Assembly: GCA_012932865.1 (NCBI GenBank)
Contig: SAXG01000139.1
Location: 16,910 to 65,592, forward strand
Reading direction: 5' to 3'
Length of the DNA: 48,683 bases
Source: Amylostereum areolatum
Lineage: Eukaryota > Basidiomycota > Agaricomycetes > Russulales > Stereaceae
In this document: positions 1 through 9,800 of the stretch, piece after piece
Layout: every line of letters starts with the position of its first letter
How positions within the stretch are numbered: position 1 is the stretch's first letter
The notes under the pieces: generated by a model
Told to the model about the DNA's origin: nothing
The model's input: the letters and a program-made list of their open reading frames with translations, nothing else
Database searches by the model: none
Program-made: the position numbers and the translations under genes

Positions 1-1245
1 CGAAGGGATTTCCAGGGTCGTTCGCTGAGCTGGTGCTCTTTCGTTGGATTCGGTAAGAAGTGTCCCGGATATGAACTGCCCAGGTTTCCATGAACAATAT
101 GATTAGCTTTAAGGGCAGTGCGTAAGGGTGATGAAAAGCGACTTACTGTGAGAGGCTCGTTCGTTGGCTACAGGGTACGTTGAGGTCGCGACAAAGGGTA
201 TCAGTCGATCAACAATCCTCGTCCGTTCCGGCGGTGATGATGATGTTCCAGCGCTTGATATCGCGGTGAGGATCGTGAGAAGAGGGTATGCTTGCAAGCG
301 TGGAGGGATCAGCGTCGTGATCGTAGTTTAAAAACGCGAACTCGCCTTCAACAGCATTCCGCGATAGCTGGCATAGTTCCAAAGGTTGATTTGAAGCTAT
401 CGAGGGGCCGGCAAAAACAACCCAAGACAAGTTCGATAGCGTTATGTTCAGCGATAGGGCCCCTCCACACGCCCACAGATCGCTGACCAAAATCTTGCGT
501 GCGCGTCCTTTGGCCTTCAACGTCGCCGGCACCATCTCATCGCGCGATGGGGTGACCCCTTTGCGTGATGCGGCGATAGATGTCACCTTCCTTCTGCATG
601 CCGGGCCCACGAGCGCAGGTATCCTTAAGGTTACATAGGACTTGGTCTTGATATTCGCCAGGGCGACATAGCCAGAGGTGGCCTACCCGCTAAAGAATCG
701 GCTACACCATTGAGGGGACCCCACCGATTAAAGAATGCAATTTGTTGGTCGTGTCAGTCGCGAAACGTTGAGTCTTCCGTAGCGGGTTCGTCGGGAAAAC
801 GTCGGCCGACGGCGATCAGCGAAAAGGCGGCGCGCGCCATGGTGGCCTCCTCACTGGAGGAGTACACGAAGTAGGGTACTTGGGCCCCTTTGTTCTGGCA
901 GACAGACGGTCAAATTCGCCCCCAAGGAAATCCGCGAGGGGATCTGTAGGATTTGTCCCGACGTAACCGCTGTCCGTCACAATGCCACCCTCCTGTCCCA
1001 ACGAAGTCAATCGTGACCGAAGTCCGTCCATGAGGACGATCGATAAGACAAAGCTCCGAGATTGGAACTTCAAGCTGGGCGTACCGCACCACGCGGAAGA
1101 CTGGCGAGACGTCCGAATTCGGACAGAGGGTTGACAATGTCGAAGTTTTCGACGTCGTTACTCGACGTCGTTTGGATCTGGAACTGGGTCTTCTTCGAGG
1201 AGTAAAGGATGGGGGGTGCGCGTCGAGGCGTGTGTCCAATCTTCA
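1..1245 (-). pseudogene. FunK1 fungal-type protein kinase relic, runs off the left edge
   Basis: The minus strand carries pieces of a FunK1 kinase in the correct order but in changing frames. Near 1070-900 is a stretch like the FunK1 N-lobe (RSFVLSIVLMDG, then GGIVTDSGYV). Near 690-600 comes SGYVALANIKTK followed, one frame over, by LKDT and EGDIYRRI. A catalytic-loop motif HRDIKRWN lies at 268-245. It is followed by GLLID and a TGA stop at 203-201, where the family normally has Trp. An activation-segment-like QFISGTLL is seen near the left end. FunK1 proteins are putative kinases expanded in Agaricomycetes. Frameshifts and stops argue for a dead gene. The gene identity is an inference from motif order, and the exact limits are unknown. 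Confidence 0.6.
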
Positions 1246-2424
1246 TCTTCGGGTGTCTTGTTGCTGTGTGTGTATAGATGTCAGGTTAAGGCCCGGTGAC
1301 GATCTTTGGGGTTTGACGTTGCCCGTTGACGTAATCTAGGTGTGGGCATATTAACGACTTCTGTATGGTGGCACTGGGGAAAATTTAGCATATGTGATAA
1401 AGAGACGTACAGGTAACACTCACCAAGTCGTCGCTGTCAGTTCAAAAGGGGGCACACAGGGCAAGTTCTACCTCAGGATAAGCTTAAGTATCCGCCAATT
1501 CAAAACTAATTACGTCATCCAAACAATCAGTCCAACTCACTGGAACTTGGGTTCCGGCTGAAGCGTGAAGGGACTGAAGTGCACGTCTCCCCTCCCCAAA
1601 TTCACCCCTAATTCTTCGGCTGCACGGCCACTTCCGTGAGTTCTCAAGGTCCTTATGGACAGCATCTCAAGCTTGGCCGCAGACCTCCTTCACCGTCAAA
1701 CGACTTCCGAATCATCCCCCGCTTCGGCGAGGGCACGGACCCTCCCACCAGCTCTGAGCCCATTCCCGCGCGACCATTCGCGAGAGCGAAGCAGTGTTCA
1801 GTACCTCTATTGAGGAGGTGTGGTTACTTGAACGAGATCCCCTTTCTTTATCTCCCAACCGGGTGGGCGAGACGACGCGGGTACGAATCATCACGCCAGA
1901 ATACAACGGTGGTGCGCGACTGTCGTCTTGCCTTCGCCGACTCGGCATTTGATTCGACTCCGACCCAACAGACCGTGCTCTTTCAATAGCATATGTGCGT
2001 TGAGATCTCCTGCTCACATACTCACATATCTGACGAGCACAGCGAACATCTCATCTTACCGGCGGCCAGCTCACCCTCGAGCCCCCCCGACACCGCCCCA
2101 GCGTCTCTAAGAATCCTTTTCGCACACTCCTCGCGAAACACCTCCTCAGCCCTCCAAAACATGCCCGAAGCCGACATCTCCGCCGCGCTTGTCCATGATT
2201 CCCCTCCGACAAGTGCGTCTCCCTCTCTCCCTTCCCCCTACACTGCGCCAGCGCGGAAGTGGTCTATGGTGGAAAGTCGGCTGAACTTGTTTAAAGATAC
2301 CTCGTTGGTGGAAAGACCCTCACCAAGTGCTCACACATGTCATTCGTCGTGTTTTTTCCCCCTGGCCTTCATGCTGCGCGGTGGCCTCTCCCATCCTCCA
2401 ACTGGATACGCTGACAGCGCTTTA
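1246..2424. other. Intergenic, no gene recognised
   Basis: Short open frames occur on both strands, but none shows a domain, a conserved motif or a convincing splice pattern. The right part could hold the lost N-terminal half of the MINDY-like relic that follows. I could not find the family's catalytic Cys motif there. Confidence 0.4.
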
Positions 2425-3440
2425 CCTTCCCCAGAGGGCAATGGACTGCTCAACCCGTCTCTTCACCGGTCCACCCTCCTTCCGCCCCGCCACCACCGGC
2501 GGCGAACTTCGCCCTCTTCGCCGCGCCGGCATCCCCCTCGTCCACGGCTGGCTCGTCGACCGCCGGACCCGCCCCCGAATACCCCGCGTCCGCCCGCGCA
2601 GCCGACTACGACACCCCTCAACCTCACGTCGAGGCCGACGTCCCTCACCCAGGGGTCGGCTCGTCGTCGCAGAGGCGCGGACGAGAGTCGGCGCCGCGGG
2701 GACCGGCAGCAGCAGCGCGGACCGGGGACCGGGTGACGCGAGGAGGACAGGCGAAAGGTCGAAGACGGTGCGTACCTTTGCACATCACTTCCCCCGCACC
2801 CACCCTGACGCGCCCTCCAGGCCCTCGCCGTCCGCGCCTTCCTCACGCGACGCGCTCCCAGCTCACCTACCACGGCCTCTTCACCCTCGCCTCCCTCACC
2901 CTCCCGCCCCCGCCGACGTCCTCCACCCCCTACCACACCGCTCCCCGCCCCAGCTCCTCGCCCTCTCCGCAACGCCCACTTCGTCCTCCTCTCAAGCCCC
3001 CTCCGGCGCGCTCTAGCCCTCGCCACCGACGAGGCCTTCCTGCGCGAGCCCACCGTCGTCTGGGGCGGCTCGAGGAGTCGATCAGCGAGCGCCGTCTTCG
3101 TCGGACGGCGCGTTCCGACCCAGCAGTCCCGTCGGCGGGGAGGGGGGTGGGACGCCCGAGCAGGAGCTCGGCGGCCCGGTCGATCCTTCCGAGTGCGTTC
3201 GTCCGCCTTCGTCTTTCTCGCGTTCGACGTGACGGTGCGTAGCCACGCGCTCGCGCGGCAGCTCCAGGCCGAAGAGGACGCGCTCGCGCAGGCAGGCTTA
3301 CGCGAGACGCCAGCAGCAGCGGGAGCAGCGCGACGAGGTTCCAGCGCGGGCGTGGGAGCGGAAACGGCAGGAGGAGGAGGAAAGAGGACGCGGCGGGCGA
3401 GGAGAAGAAGGAGAAGGGGGACTGCGTGGTATGTAGCCTA
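2425..3440 (+). pseudogene. MINDY/FAM63-type deubiquitinase relic
   Basis: MINDY enzymes are cysteine proteases that trim K48-linked ubiquitin chains. Several family blocks can be read here in order but in different frames. They are LFTGPPSFRP with GIPLVHGWLVD (2528-2560), SQLTYHGLF (from 2856), LATDEAFLREPTVVW (about 3013-3063), and a C-terminal LQAEED stretch (about 3250-3290). The last is followed by a Gln/Glu/Arg-rich tail ending near an Asp-Cys-Val-Val, like the CaaX-type end seen in the family. The N-terminal part with the catalytic Cys is not recognisable. Extreme GC content makes all frames open, so ORF length is no guide here. At least three frame changes are needed, so I call it a pseudogene or a badly base-called gene. 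Confidence 0.5.
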
Positions 3441-3479
3441 TAAGACGGACAATTCTATCGTGGATCACGACGGACCGCG

Positions 3480-5100
3480 TCACACGCACCACGTCTCGTC
3501 CAATCGCTGTCCTCCGGAATCCCGTCGTCCTCCTCCCCTCCCAGTTCCGCCCGCACTTCCTCTTCCTCCCCCCCTCCTCCCTCCTCTCCCCTCCCCTCCG
3601 TCCCGCCATACCACCTCCCTCACCGCCAGATCCTCCTCCTCCTCACGAGACACCTCCTTCAGCCGTCTGCACATCTGCGCCTCGCTCCCCGTCGCGACGA
3701 CGTCCGCCTCGGGTCGCATTGCGGCGTGCGCGTGCAGTTGCGTTTGAGCGCGGCGAGGGCGAGGGCCGCCGCACGCGTCCGGATCGGTGACAGAGGCGGC
3801 GCCGGCCAGCAGGTAGCGCGTATGCAGGCCTGCGCCCGCCGATAGTGCTTGGAGGAGAGGCGGAAATCGGGGACTAACTGTCCAGATACTCCTCGCAGGC
3901 GGTAGGGATATCGAGGTGCGCGAGTCGCGAGAGGGCGGGTACGAGGATTCCGCAGTCCGTGCATGGTGAGGCCTTCCCGGTGAGGGAGAGCGAGGACAGA
4001 TGCGTGAGGAGGGAGAGCGCGGGCGCGGCTGTGTCCGTCACGCCGGGTTGTCCCCTCAGAACGAGCGCGCGAGCTGGCTTTTAGGGGACGGTGTAGAATA
4101 CGCTGCCCATGACTGCGGCGTGAGTTGGCAACTGCATCTGCGTGGAGAAAAGACTCACGCTTCGTTCGAAATCCCAGTGCTGCACATGTGAGCCGTTTCA
4201 GCGCCGGAAGACGATGCAGGAAGAGCAGGTCGCGATCGTGCAAGGCAGCGTAATCGAGGAAGAGCGTCGTGAGCGAGACGAAGCTTTCGGGTATCGTGAA
4301 CACTGTCGTTCATGAGCGTAGGTCTATCAGCGGCCGAAAGCGGGGAAACCCACCTGCGTACATCCTGTACCCGCCCGATGTTCAGCCGTTCGCATCGTCG
4401 ATGCGACGTCGTCAGATCAAGACGTTCCACGGCCGCCCTTCGCAGGAGCCCGAGGATGTATCCCGTGAACCTGCCTATCAAAGCGCGTCGCACATCTGGA
4501 TAGGCGAGCTGATGGGCGGGTGGTAAAAACCGACTTACGTCCTCGGCCAGAACGTCCGCGACGCCTGGAAAGTTAGTCCCGGGATGGCGCGCATTTGTCC
4601 GCGATGCGGGTACCGGGGTAGACGAGCTCGAGGAGCGGAGAAAGTCGATCCACTTCGGAAACGGTCCCGTCGGTTCGCACAAACGATAGTAACGGCGGGA
4701 ATTGGGCGCATACATCCACCTAAAGGCACGAAAGACTCACTTGCGGAAACGTAAGCTTTTGTCCCCGTCTCCGGAGGACCAAGCTAGATCGAACAGCTCC
4801 GCGTTCTCCGACAGAATCCTCAGAAGAAAAGGCGTCGGCGTGTGGATGTATGCGCTCGAGTGGAGAGGATCGGCCTGTCCACCTGGAAAGAAGACTCGTT
4901 GATGCTTGGAAGACTTGCGGTGTTTTGAAGAGCCGCGCAGATCGCTGTAGTCGTGCTCTCGTCCGACGAGATGGCGGCATAAGAGCGTTTTCGCGAGGCC
5001 GATGCCGAGCTCGAGTGCTGGACGGCCTGGACGAAGTTGTTGTTGTCAAGGAGAGCGACGTCGCGTTTAACGGGGACACGGGTAGCAGGAGAGGTGCGTG
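3480..5100 (-). pseudogene. Leucine-rich-repeat protein with SAP-like C-terminus, frameshifted
   Basis: The minus strand reads as leucine-rich-repeat-like protein: PESFVSLTTLFLDYAAL and LHRLPALKRL near 4280-4190, then a repeat-like stretch to about 3880. A C-terminal segment follows (LALAALKRN, then in another frame HAAMRPEADVV and EAQMCRRLKEV, about 3750-3650). It resembles the short SAP-like helix pair that ends a common Agaricomycete LRR protein. The reading frame changes between these blocks. Upstream frames (4715-4310, and possibly up to about 5700) are open and include the stretch KWMYAPNSRRYY, but I cannot assign a domain. The function is unknown; LRRs usually mediate protein binding. 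The choice between pseudogene and sequencing error is open. Confidence 0.4.
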
Positions 5101-5892
5101 TGACTCGGTTTGGAAGATGTATGCGCGGCTGAGAACCGGTGCTGGAGTCTGAAGACGAGTTCTGGGATCAGAGTGGGAGAGGAGCTCTTCGGTGAAGGAC
5201 GGTCTTCGTTTTTGAGCGGCCAGCAGAAGAAGCCGCCGTCGGAGGAGGTGGCGGGGTACAGCACGGGCGAGGAAAGAGGGGAGGTACTGGTCGCGGGAGC
5301 GGGGCGGTCCGGCGAAGTCCCGGGTGAGGCTGGCGAGGAAGGAGGAGGCGGATTCGGCGGGCGGTAGCAGGGTTGCGCGCGTCGGCGAGCGGGCGCACGA
5401 GCTTCATCGTCGAGCGTGGCGGCGAGCAGCACCTCAGGAGAGACGAGGAGACGGTGACGGTCAGGAGCAAGACGGGGAAAAGAGAAAAAAGGTGACTTGT
5501 CGAAGGCTTTGCGCCGTGTCCCAGTTTGGAGGTGGATGCCCTTTTTCGTCATTTCTCCCTTGCTTACTCGCACTGCAGCATAACATGAAGCGTCCCCTTC
5601 CGAAATCGCTCGAATGTCGAGAGCACGCTGTGTATACTCGCGCCTTGGGCTACAAGCATCCCGGAGACTCTCGAAGTCTACGGGATAGGTAGCCCCCAAA
5701 TAGCTGTCCTTTGTTGAGCTGCTGTCGTGAGCGGGGTTCCGTTCGCCCCTTCTGTCGTGGGTGTCGTTCGATGACTTGGACGTTGGAATGTAGAGGCTTG
5801 CTCGTGAGCAACCTGCCGATCGATGTTATATCTCAGTCGCACTGCGCAAACCCGACTGGAGATCGCTTTAGACGGGTTTATAGATAGACATA
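5101..5892. other. Unassigned, possibly the 5' part of the LRR-like gene
   Basis: An open minus-strand frame runs from about 5699 to 5067, rich in Pro, Ser and Arg. It may be the N-terminal exon of the LRR-like gene to its left, but I see no domain. GC-rich composition alone could keep it open. From about 5893 the sequence becomes the paralogous promoter segment shared with 13.4 kb. Confidence 0.3.
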
Positions 5893-6203
5893 GGACTCAA
5901 TGCCCCCCTCGACTTCTGCCAAGTGCAAGAGGCGTAGGAGTCTTACATCCACATCGCGCGCAGTTCCGCTTGGTCTTCCATATACCTGCATCTACTCTCA
6001 CACAACCGTCAAGCCTTTCGCGGTCCCCGTTGACCCCGCACCCGCACTGCTACGGCTGTTCCACACTCCCAGACGGCGCCCATACATTCACGACTCTCAC
6101 CCCAACCCCGAATGCGAGGGAAAATACCTCACCGCCTGTCGCGCCAACCGCCCAGTGCACACCCCGTCTGCTCGCTCACGCCATTTCACGAAATTAGAGG
6201 GCT

Positions 6204-6210
6204 TATAAAA
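6204..6210 (+). promoter_or_regulatory. TATA-like box of small secreted protein copy A
   Basis: The TATAAAA motif lies about 72 bp upstream of the ATG at 6282. It is aligned with an ATAAAAG motif at the same place in copy B. Confidence 0.5.
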
Positions 6211-6281
6211 GGGAGACGAGCTCGACGACAAACGGCAGCTCTTCCCGACCCAGCTACAACCAACAAACCAACAAACCAAAC

Positions 6282-6494
6282 ATGCAGTTCAACCGCTCAT
6301 CTTCGCCGCGTCTTCCTCGCGCTCTTCCTCCTCTCTTCTCCCGTTCTTGGCCGCCACGGTGGCGACGACGACGGAGGTGACCGCGATGGTGACGTGACGG
6401 CGACCGCGACAACGACGGCGACGTAAGTCCCTGTTCTTCTTGTGTTCTGAGAATCCCGTAGGCTTACGCGGGATGGGGCTTACAGCGTCGTTGA
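6282..6494 (+). pseudogene. Small secreted Asp/Arg/Gly-rich protein, copy A, frameshifted
   Basis: This is the paralogue of the intact gene at 13784. The start MQFNRS is shared. One C is then missing near 6299, so the signal peptide is lost from the frame. A second C is missing near 6393, in the Asp/Arg repeat. The donor at 6423 (GTAAGT) and the acceptor before 6486 match those of copy B, as does the CGT CGT TGA end. Both lesions are single-base losses in CC pairs. That could be true decay or a sequencing artefact. A second spliced block downstream (donor about 6550, acceptor about 6608) is shared with copy B and may be a 3'-UTR intron. Confidence 0.6.
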
Positions 6495-6740
6495 GCACGC
6501 AATCTTGTGGATGCTCGTCCACTCTCTCTCTGGACGCACGGAAAAACATCGTGAGTCAAGTCATAACTATGTGGTTGATCTTCAATTGGCCGACTCATGC
6601 GCTCCTAGGTCATTGGTTCGTCGTTGAAGGACACGTCTGCCAGGTGCACAGATTTTCTATATTTCTTACGCATCTGGATGTATTTGGGATGATCGTGAAA
6701 TGGTAAACCTGGGGCGTTTGGGTAAGTAGAAGTGGCCGGC

Positions 6741-6899
6741 GGGGCGTGTGACGCAAAGTTGAAGCCGCCAGGTTTCGCGTAGAATGTATGTTCGAAAAAA
6801 AAGACAAACGCGAGACAAACGGCTCACAACTTGCTTTAATATCGATGCTGCGTAACGCAGTAGGTGCTCGCGCAGCGTTCTCTATTCGCCAGCTGTATT
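6741..6899. other. Junction between paralogous segment A and the Helitron
   Basis: Similarity to copy B stops near 6740. The Helitron helicase C-terminus is recognisable down to about 6900. On the minus strand this stretch holds a perfect small hairpin (CTGCG TTA CGCAG, near 6848-6860), as expected near a Helitron 3' end. I could not place a convincing CTRR terminus after it. Confidence 0.3.
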
Positions 6900-9800
6900 C
6901 ATCGAAGTACAGAGGAAGGCTACATGTCGAGTAGTACAGGATATCTACGCACTTTGTCGGCCAATCTAAATCAAAATTCTTCCCAGAGAACTTTTGAACG
7001 CGGTTGAAGTCGACTTTTCGGCCAGTACAATAGACTGGAGATCTCTGACTCGTGATAAGGCTACGAGGTTAGGCCGTTGCGAATTCCTTTGATCCCAGTC
7101 CAATCCGAACGCGTCCCAGCGTGAGACCTTGCGATTTATGACAGTAACCGCCAGGCTAATCGGAGAGGCAGCTGCGTCCGTGTCATCTTCTTCCCATTGT
7201 ATTCGAAGGTGCACTTGTAAGGGTAATGGGGACGACGGGGACACCGGTGGGGAAACCTGGTCGGGGCGCCGTCCGCCAGAGCGTGGGACCATTATACCCT
7301 TTGCAGCTTACCAGGACGGCGAGTGGGAGGTCCGAACGGTGTGCACCCACGTCCACGCTATGTCTTCAACATCTCTAATGATCCATTCACCAGGCCTGCC
7401 ATCGCTCATCAGCTAAGTATGTTGTAGCGAGAACGATTTGCATACCTTTACCTGCCATATATTCCGAGGTGATCATCACTCTTGCACCCCGAGACACGAC
7501 GAACTCCGTGTCAAGGCCCCCTGCTCTTCTGCTGGTACGGATTTTGCTTGTGCTCCTCCGTCGTTTTTTGATTGAATGCGGCACAGGGTTGATTGAGTGT
7601 CATGAGCTCGTCCCGATTCCACCTGTCCCGCCGCTTCTCTTTCGTGTATAGGCCAACTGCATCCCGGAAAATTTCACGTTCAGGTGCCGAAGGTGTCCCA
7701 TGTCGCGCGTTGTCAGAGTTTCCAGTCGTCAAGATCCAAACCCGTCGTCGATGCGTTCTTCAAGACTTTCGAAACTTCTTCTGTTCTTCTGACTCGCCAT
7801 GTTGACGATGGAGGATTTGAGGAGGAAACTTTCGGTGAAGGACTGATATACGGTATGTCCATCTCGGAAAATTGCCCATTCTCCCCTCCGACAGTGGGCC
7901 CAGGTGGTGGTGCATAGAGGGGGGAGTCACAGACTGGTGGAAGCTGATTGAAATCTCCAAATAGTGCGACGTGAAACCCACCGAGGACGTCATCTGAAGG
8001 CCGAACCTGCCGAGCCTTGAATCCATCTGCCCGTTAGTCTTTGCCCAAGCATGCTCTTTTCATCTATGATGACGAAGTATACGCCTTTCCACTGTGCTGC
8101 AGCAGTGCAAGCCGGTACCAGCTAGCCTTGTGAAGCGCCAACGGCATTCCCAGTGCGGAATGGATGGTACGGCCGTGTATATTCAAGGCGGCTACCCCCG
8201 ATGGGGCAAGCACACGGACTGGGTCGGGAAGACCTTTTTCAACGGCCATGCGACGAAGCTCCTGGCAGACTGCGTGAATGAGGTATGTTTTTCCGCAACC
8301 AGCTGCTCCATCGATGTTGAGACGCATAGCTGGTGGTTGCCTCCCTCTAGAATTTCGGAGTAGATTCCGATGTAGCGATCAAATATCTGGCGCTGTTCGC
8401 CTTCTAGGGTGTTGAGGGTGATGTCCTGGTACCTTCATCACCATGGTGTCACCTGCGATTCGTTTCTGTTCATCCAGGTAGACACAAACTTGTCAATATT
8501 GTCCCATCGTGTCCTGAAGGCATCCGTATCCAGTCCGTCGTCCATGGGCCGATTGCCCAAGTCATCTGCCCCAAACTCGGGAAGCAAAGCACCCGGCATC
8601 AAGTGGCCGTATAGCTGCCAGTCGGCCTCGTATGCTGCCAGATCCGGGTTTACCATTTCCTCTTTCCATCCTCTTCGGCTCATCATCACGGGCTTCCAGC
8701 TCGATACTGCGTAGGGTATCCTTGGATGATGTTGGTGTATGGCCCGGCACGCTACGTAGAGTTCACGCCAGGTGCGTTCATCTGCAGTGCCAGCTCCGAT
8801 CAGGCTGTTAACCGACCGAAAGGTGGTGTAGGAGGATCTTTGTTCGACAGTATTCCTCGTATTTGGCATCCTCGGGATTTGGCGAATATCGCGGGAAGAC
8901 GGACAACAATGTCGGTTTGATCTCTCCGTCGTCTCCACTGTCCGTTGTGCCAGCGATAGCGCGAGAAGACTTCCTGCAAGGAAAATTGCTCCATAGTAGG
9001 TGGTCTTGACATGTACCTGTGACACATCTCAGTCGTCATATCTCTATTTAGTGAGGAAAAGTCTTGACCTCTGCAGCCAAGATTTACCGTGAGTCGAGCA
9101 CCTGCATTATCGTCCATCGCTGATCCTCCTCCAGGTTGTCCGTGCTCATTAGTTGCATTACCCAGTTCTCGATGGGAGCCTTCAGCGCCCAAGGTCAACG
9201 TGTAAAAGTATTGTGCTTCGAACGAGAGGCACGCTCAGGAGGAGATGTGCCGTCTCTTGTGCGGAGTAACGTGCGCTCTCCGAGCATCTTGTTTAGCATC
9301 TTCTCGACACCGCCGATTGTGCATTATGGCCGGATCCTGTCTCCGCAACTGTCTTCAACAGGGCTGGAAACTTGGGCGCATTTGTTCTGATTTTGATGCA
9401 TATTTTCCAATATAGCTATGTAGAAAATCAGTAGGGGTTTCAATCATCCAGGTGTTACCACCTACGTTAATGCAGAGTCCTTGCTCAGAACTGGCTTCAT
9501 GTCGATGTTACCGCGCCACATCACAATCACGGGGCGGTTGTATGTGTTGAGCTTGGGATCGTTTTCTGCGTGGTTCGAAACGAGGTCGCCGCCGGCTATC
9601 CAGACCAATGTCGGACACATTGACGCATTCCATAGGGTAATCAAACCTGCAAACCGGGACCTTCTAATTTAATCCGGCACCTACGCATGACCTGGCAGTA
9701 GCCAGGCTGGCACTTGGTATGACGTTCAACCGATTGGGAGCTCTGCTAACTCCTCCTTTGTATTAAGGCAGGAATTTCGATCTTTCGCTGAGGGGTGCTG

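Larger units (their letters stand above)
5893..6740 (+). repeat. Paralogous segment, copy A (pairs with 13396-14270)
   Basis: This segment and 13396-14270 align along most of their length. They share a CT-rich promoter with a TATA-like box, the start of a small secreted protein gene, its intron sites, and a downstream block ending in GGTCATYGGTTCGTCGTTGA and a TGGTAAA sequence. The two copies differ by many substitutions and indels, so this is an old duplication. The Helitron and an orphan F-box exon lie between them. Confidence 0.75.

Noticed and set aside
2463..3053. Long minus-strand Arg/Gly-rich open frame
   Set aside because: It is the antisense shadow of the GC-rich MINDY-like relic; its composition is pure codon-shadow and it has no domain.
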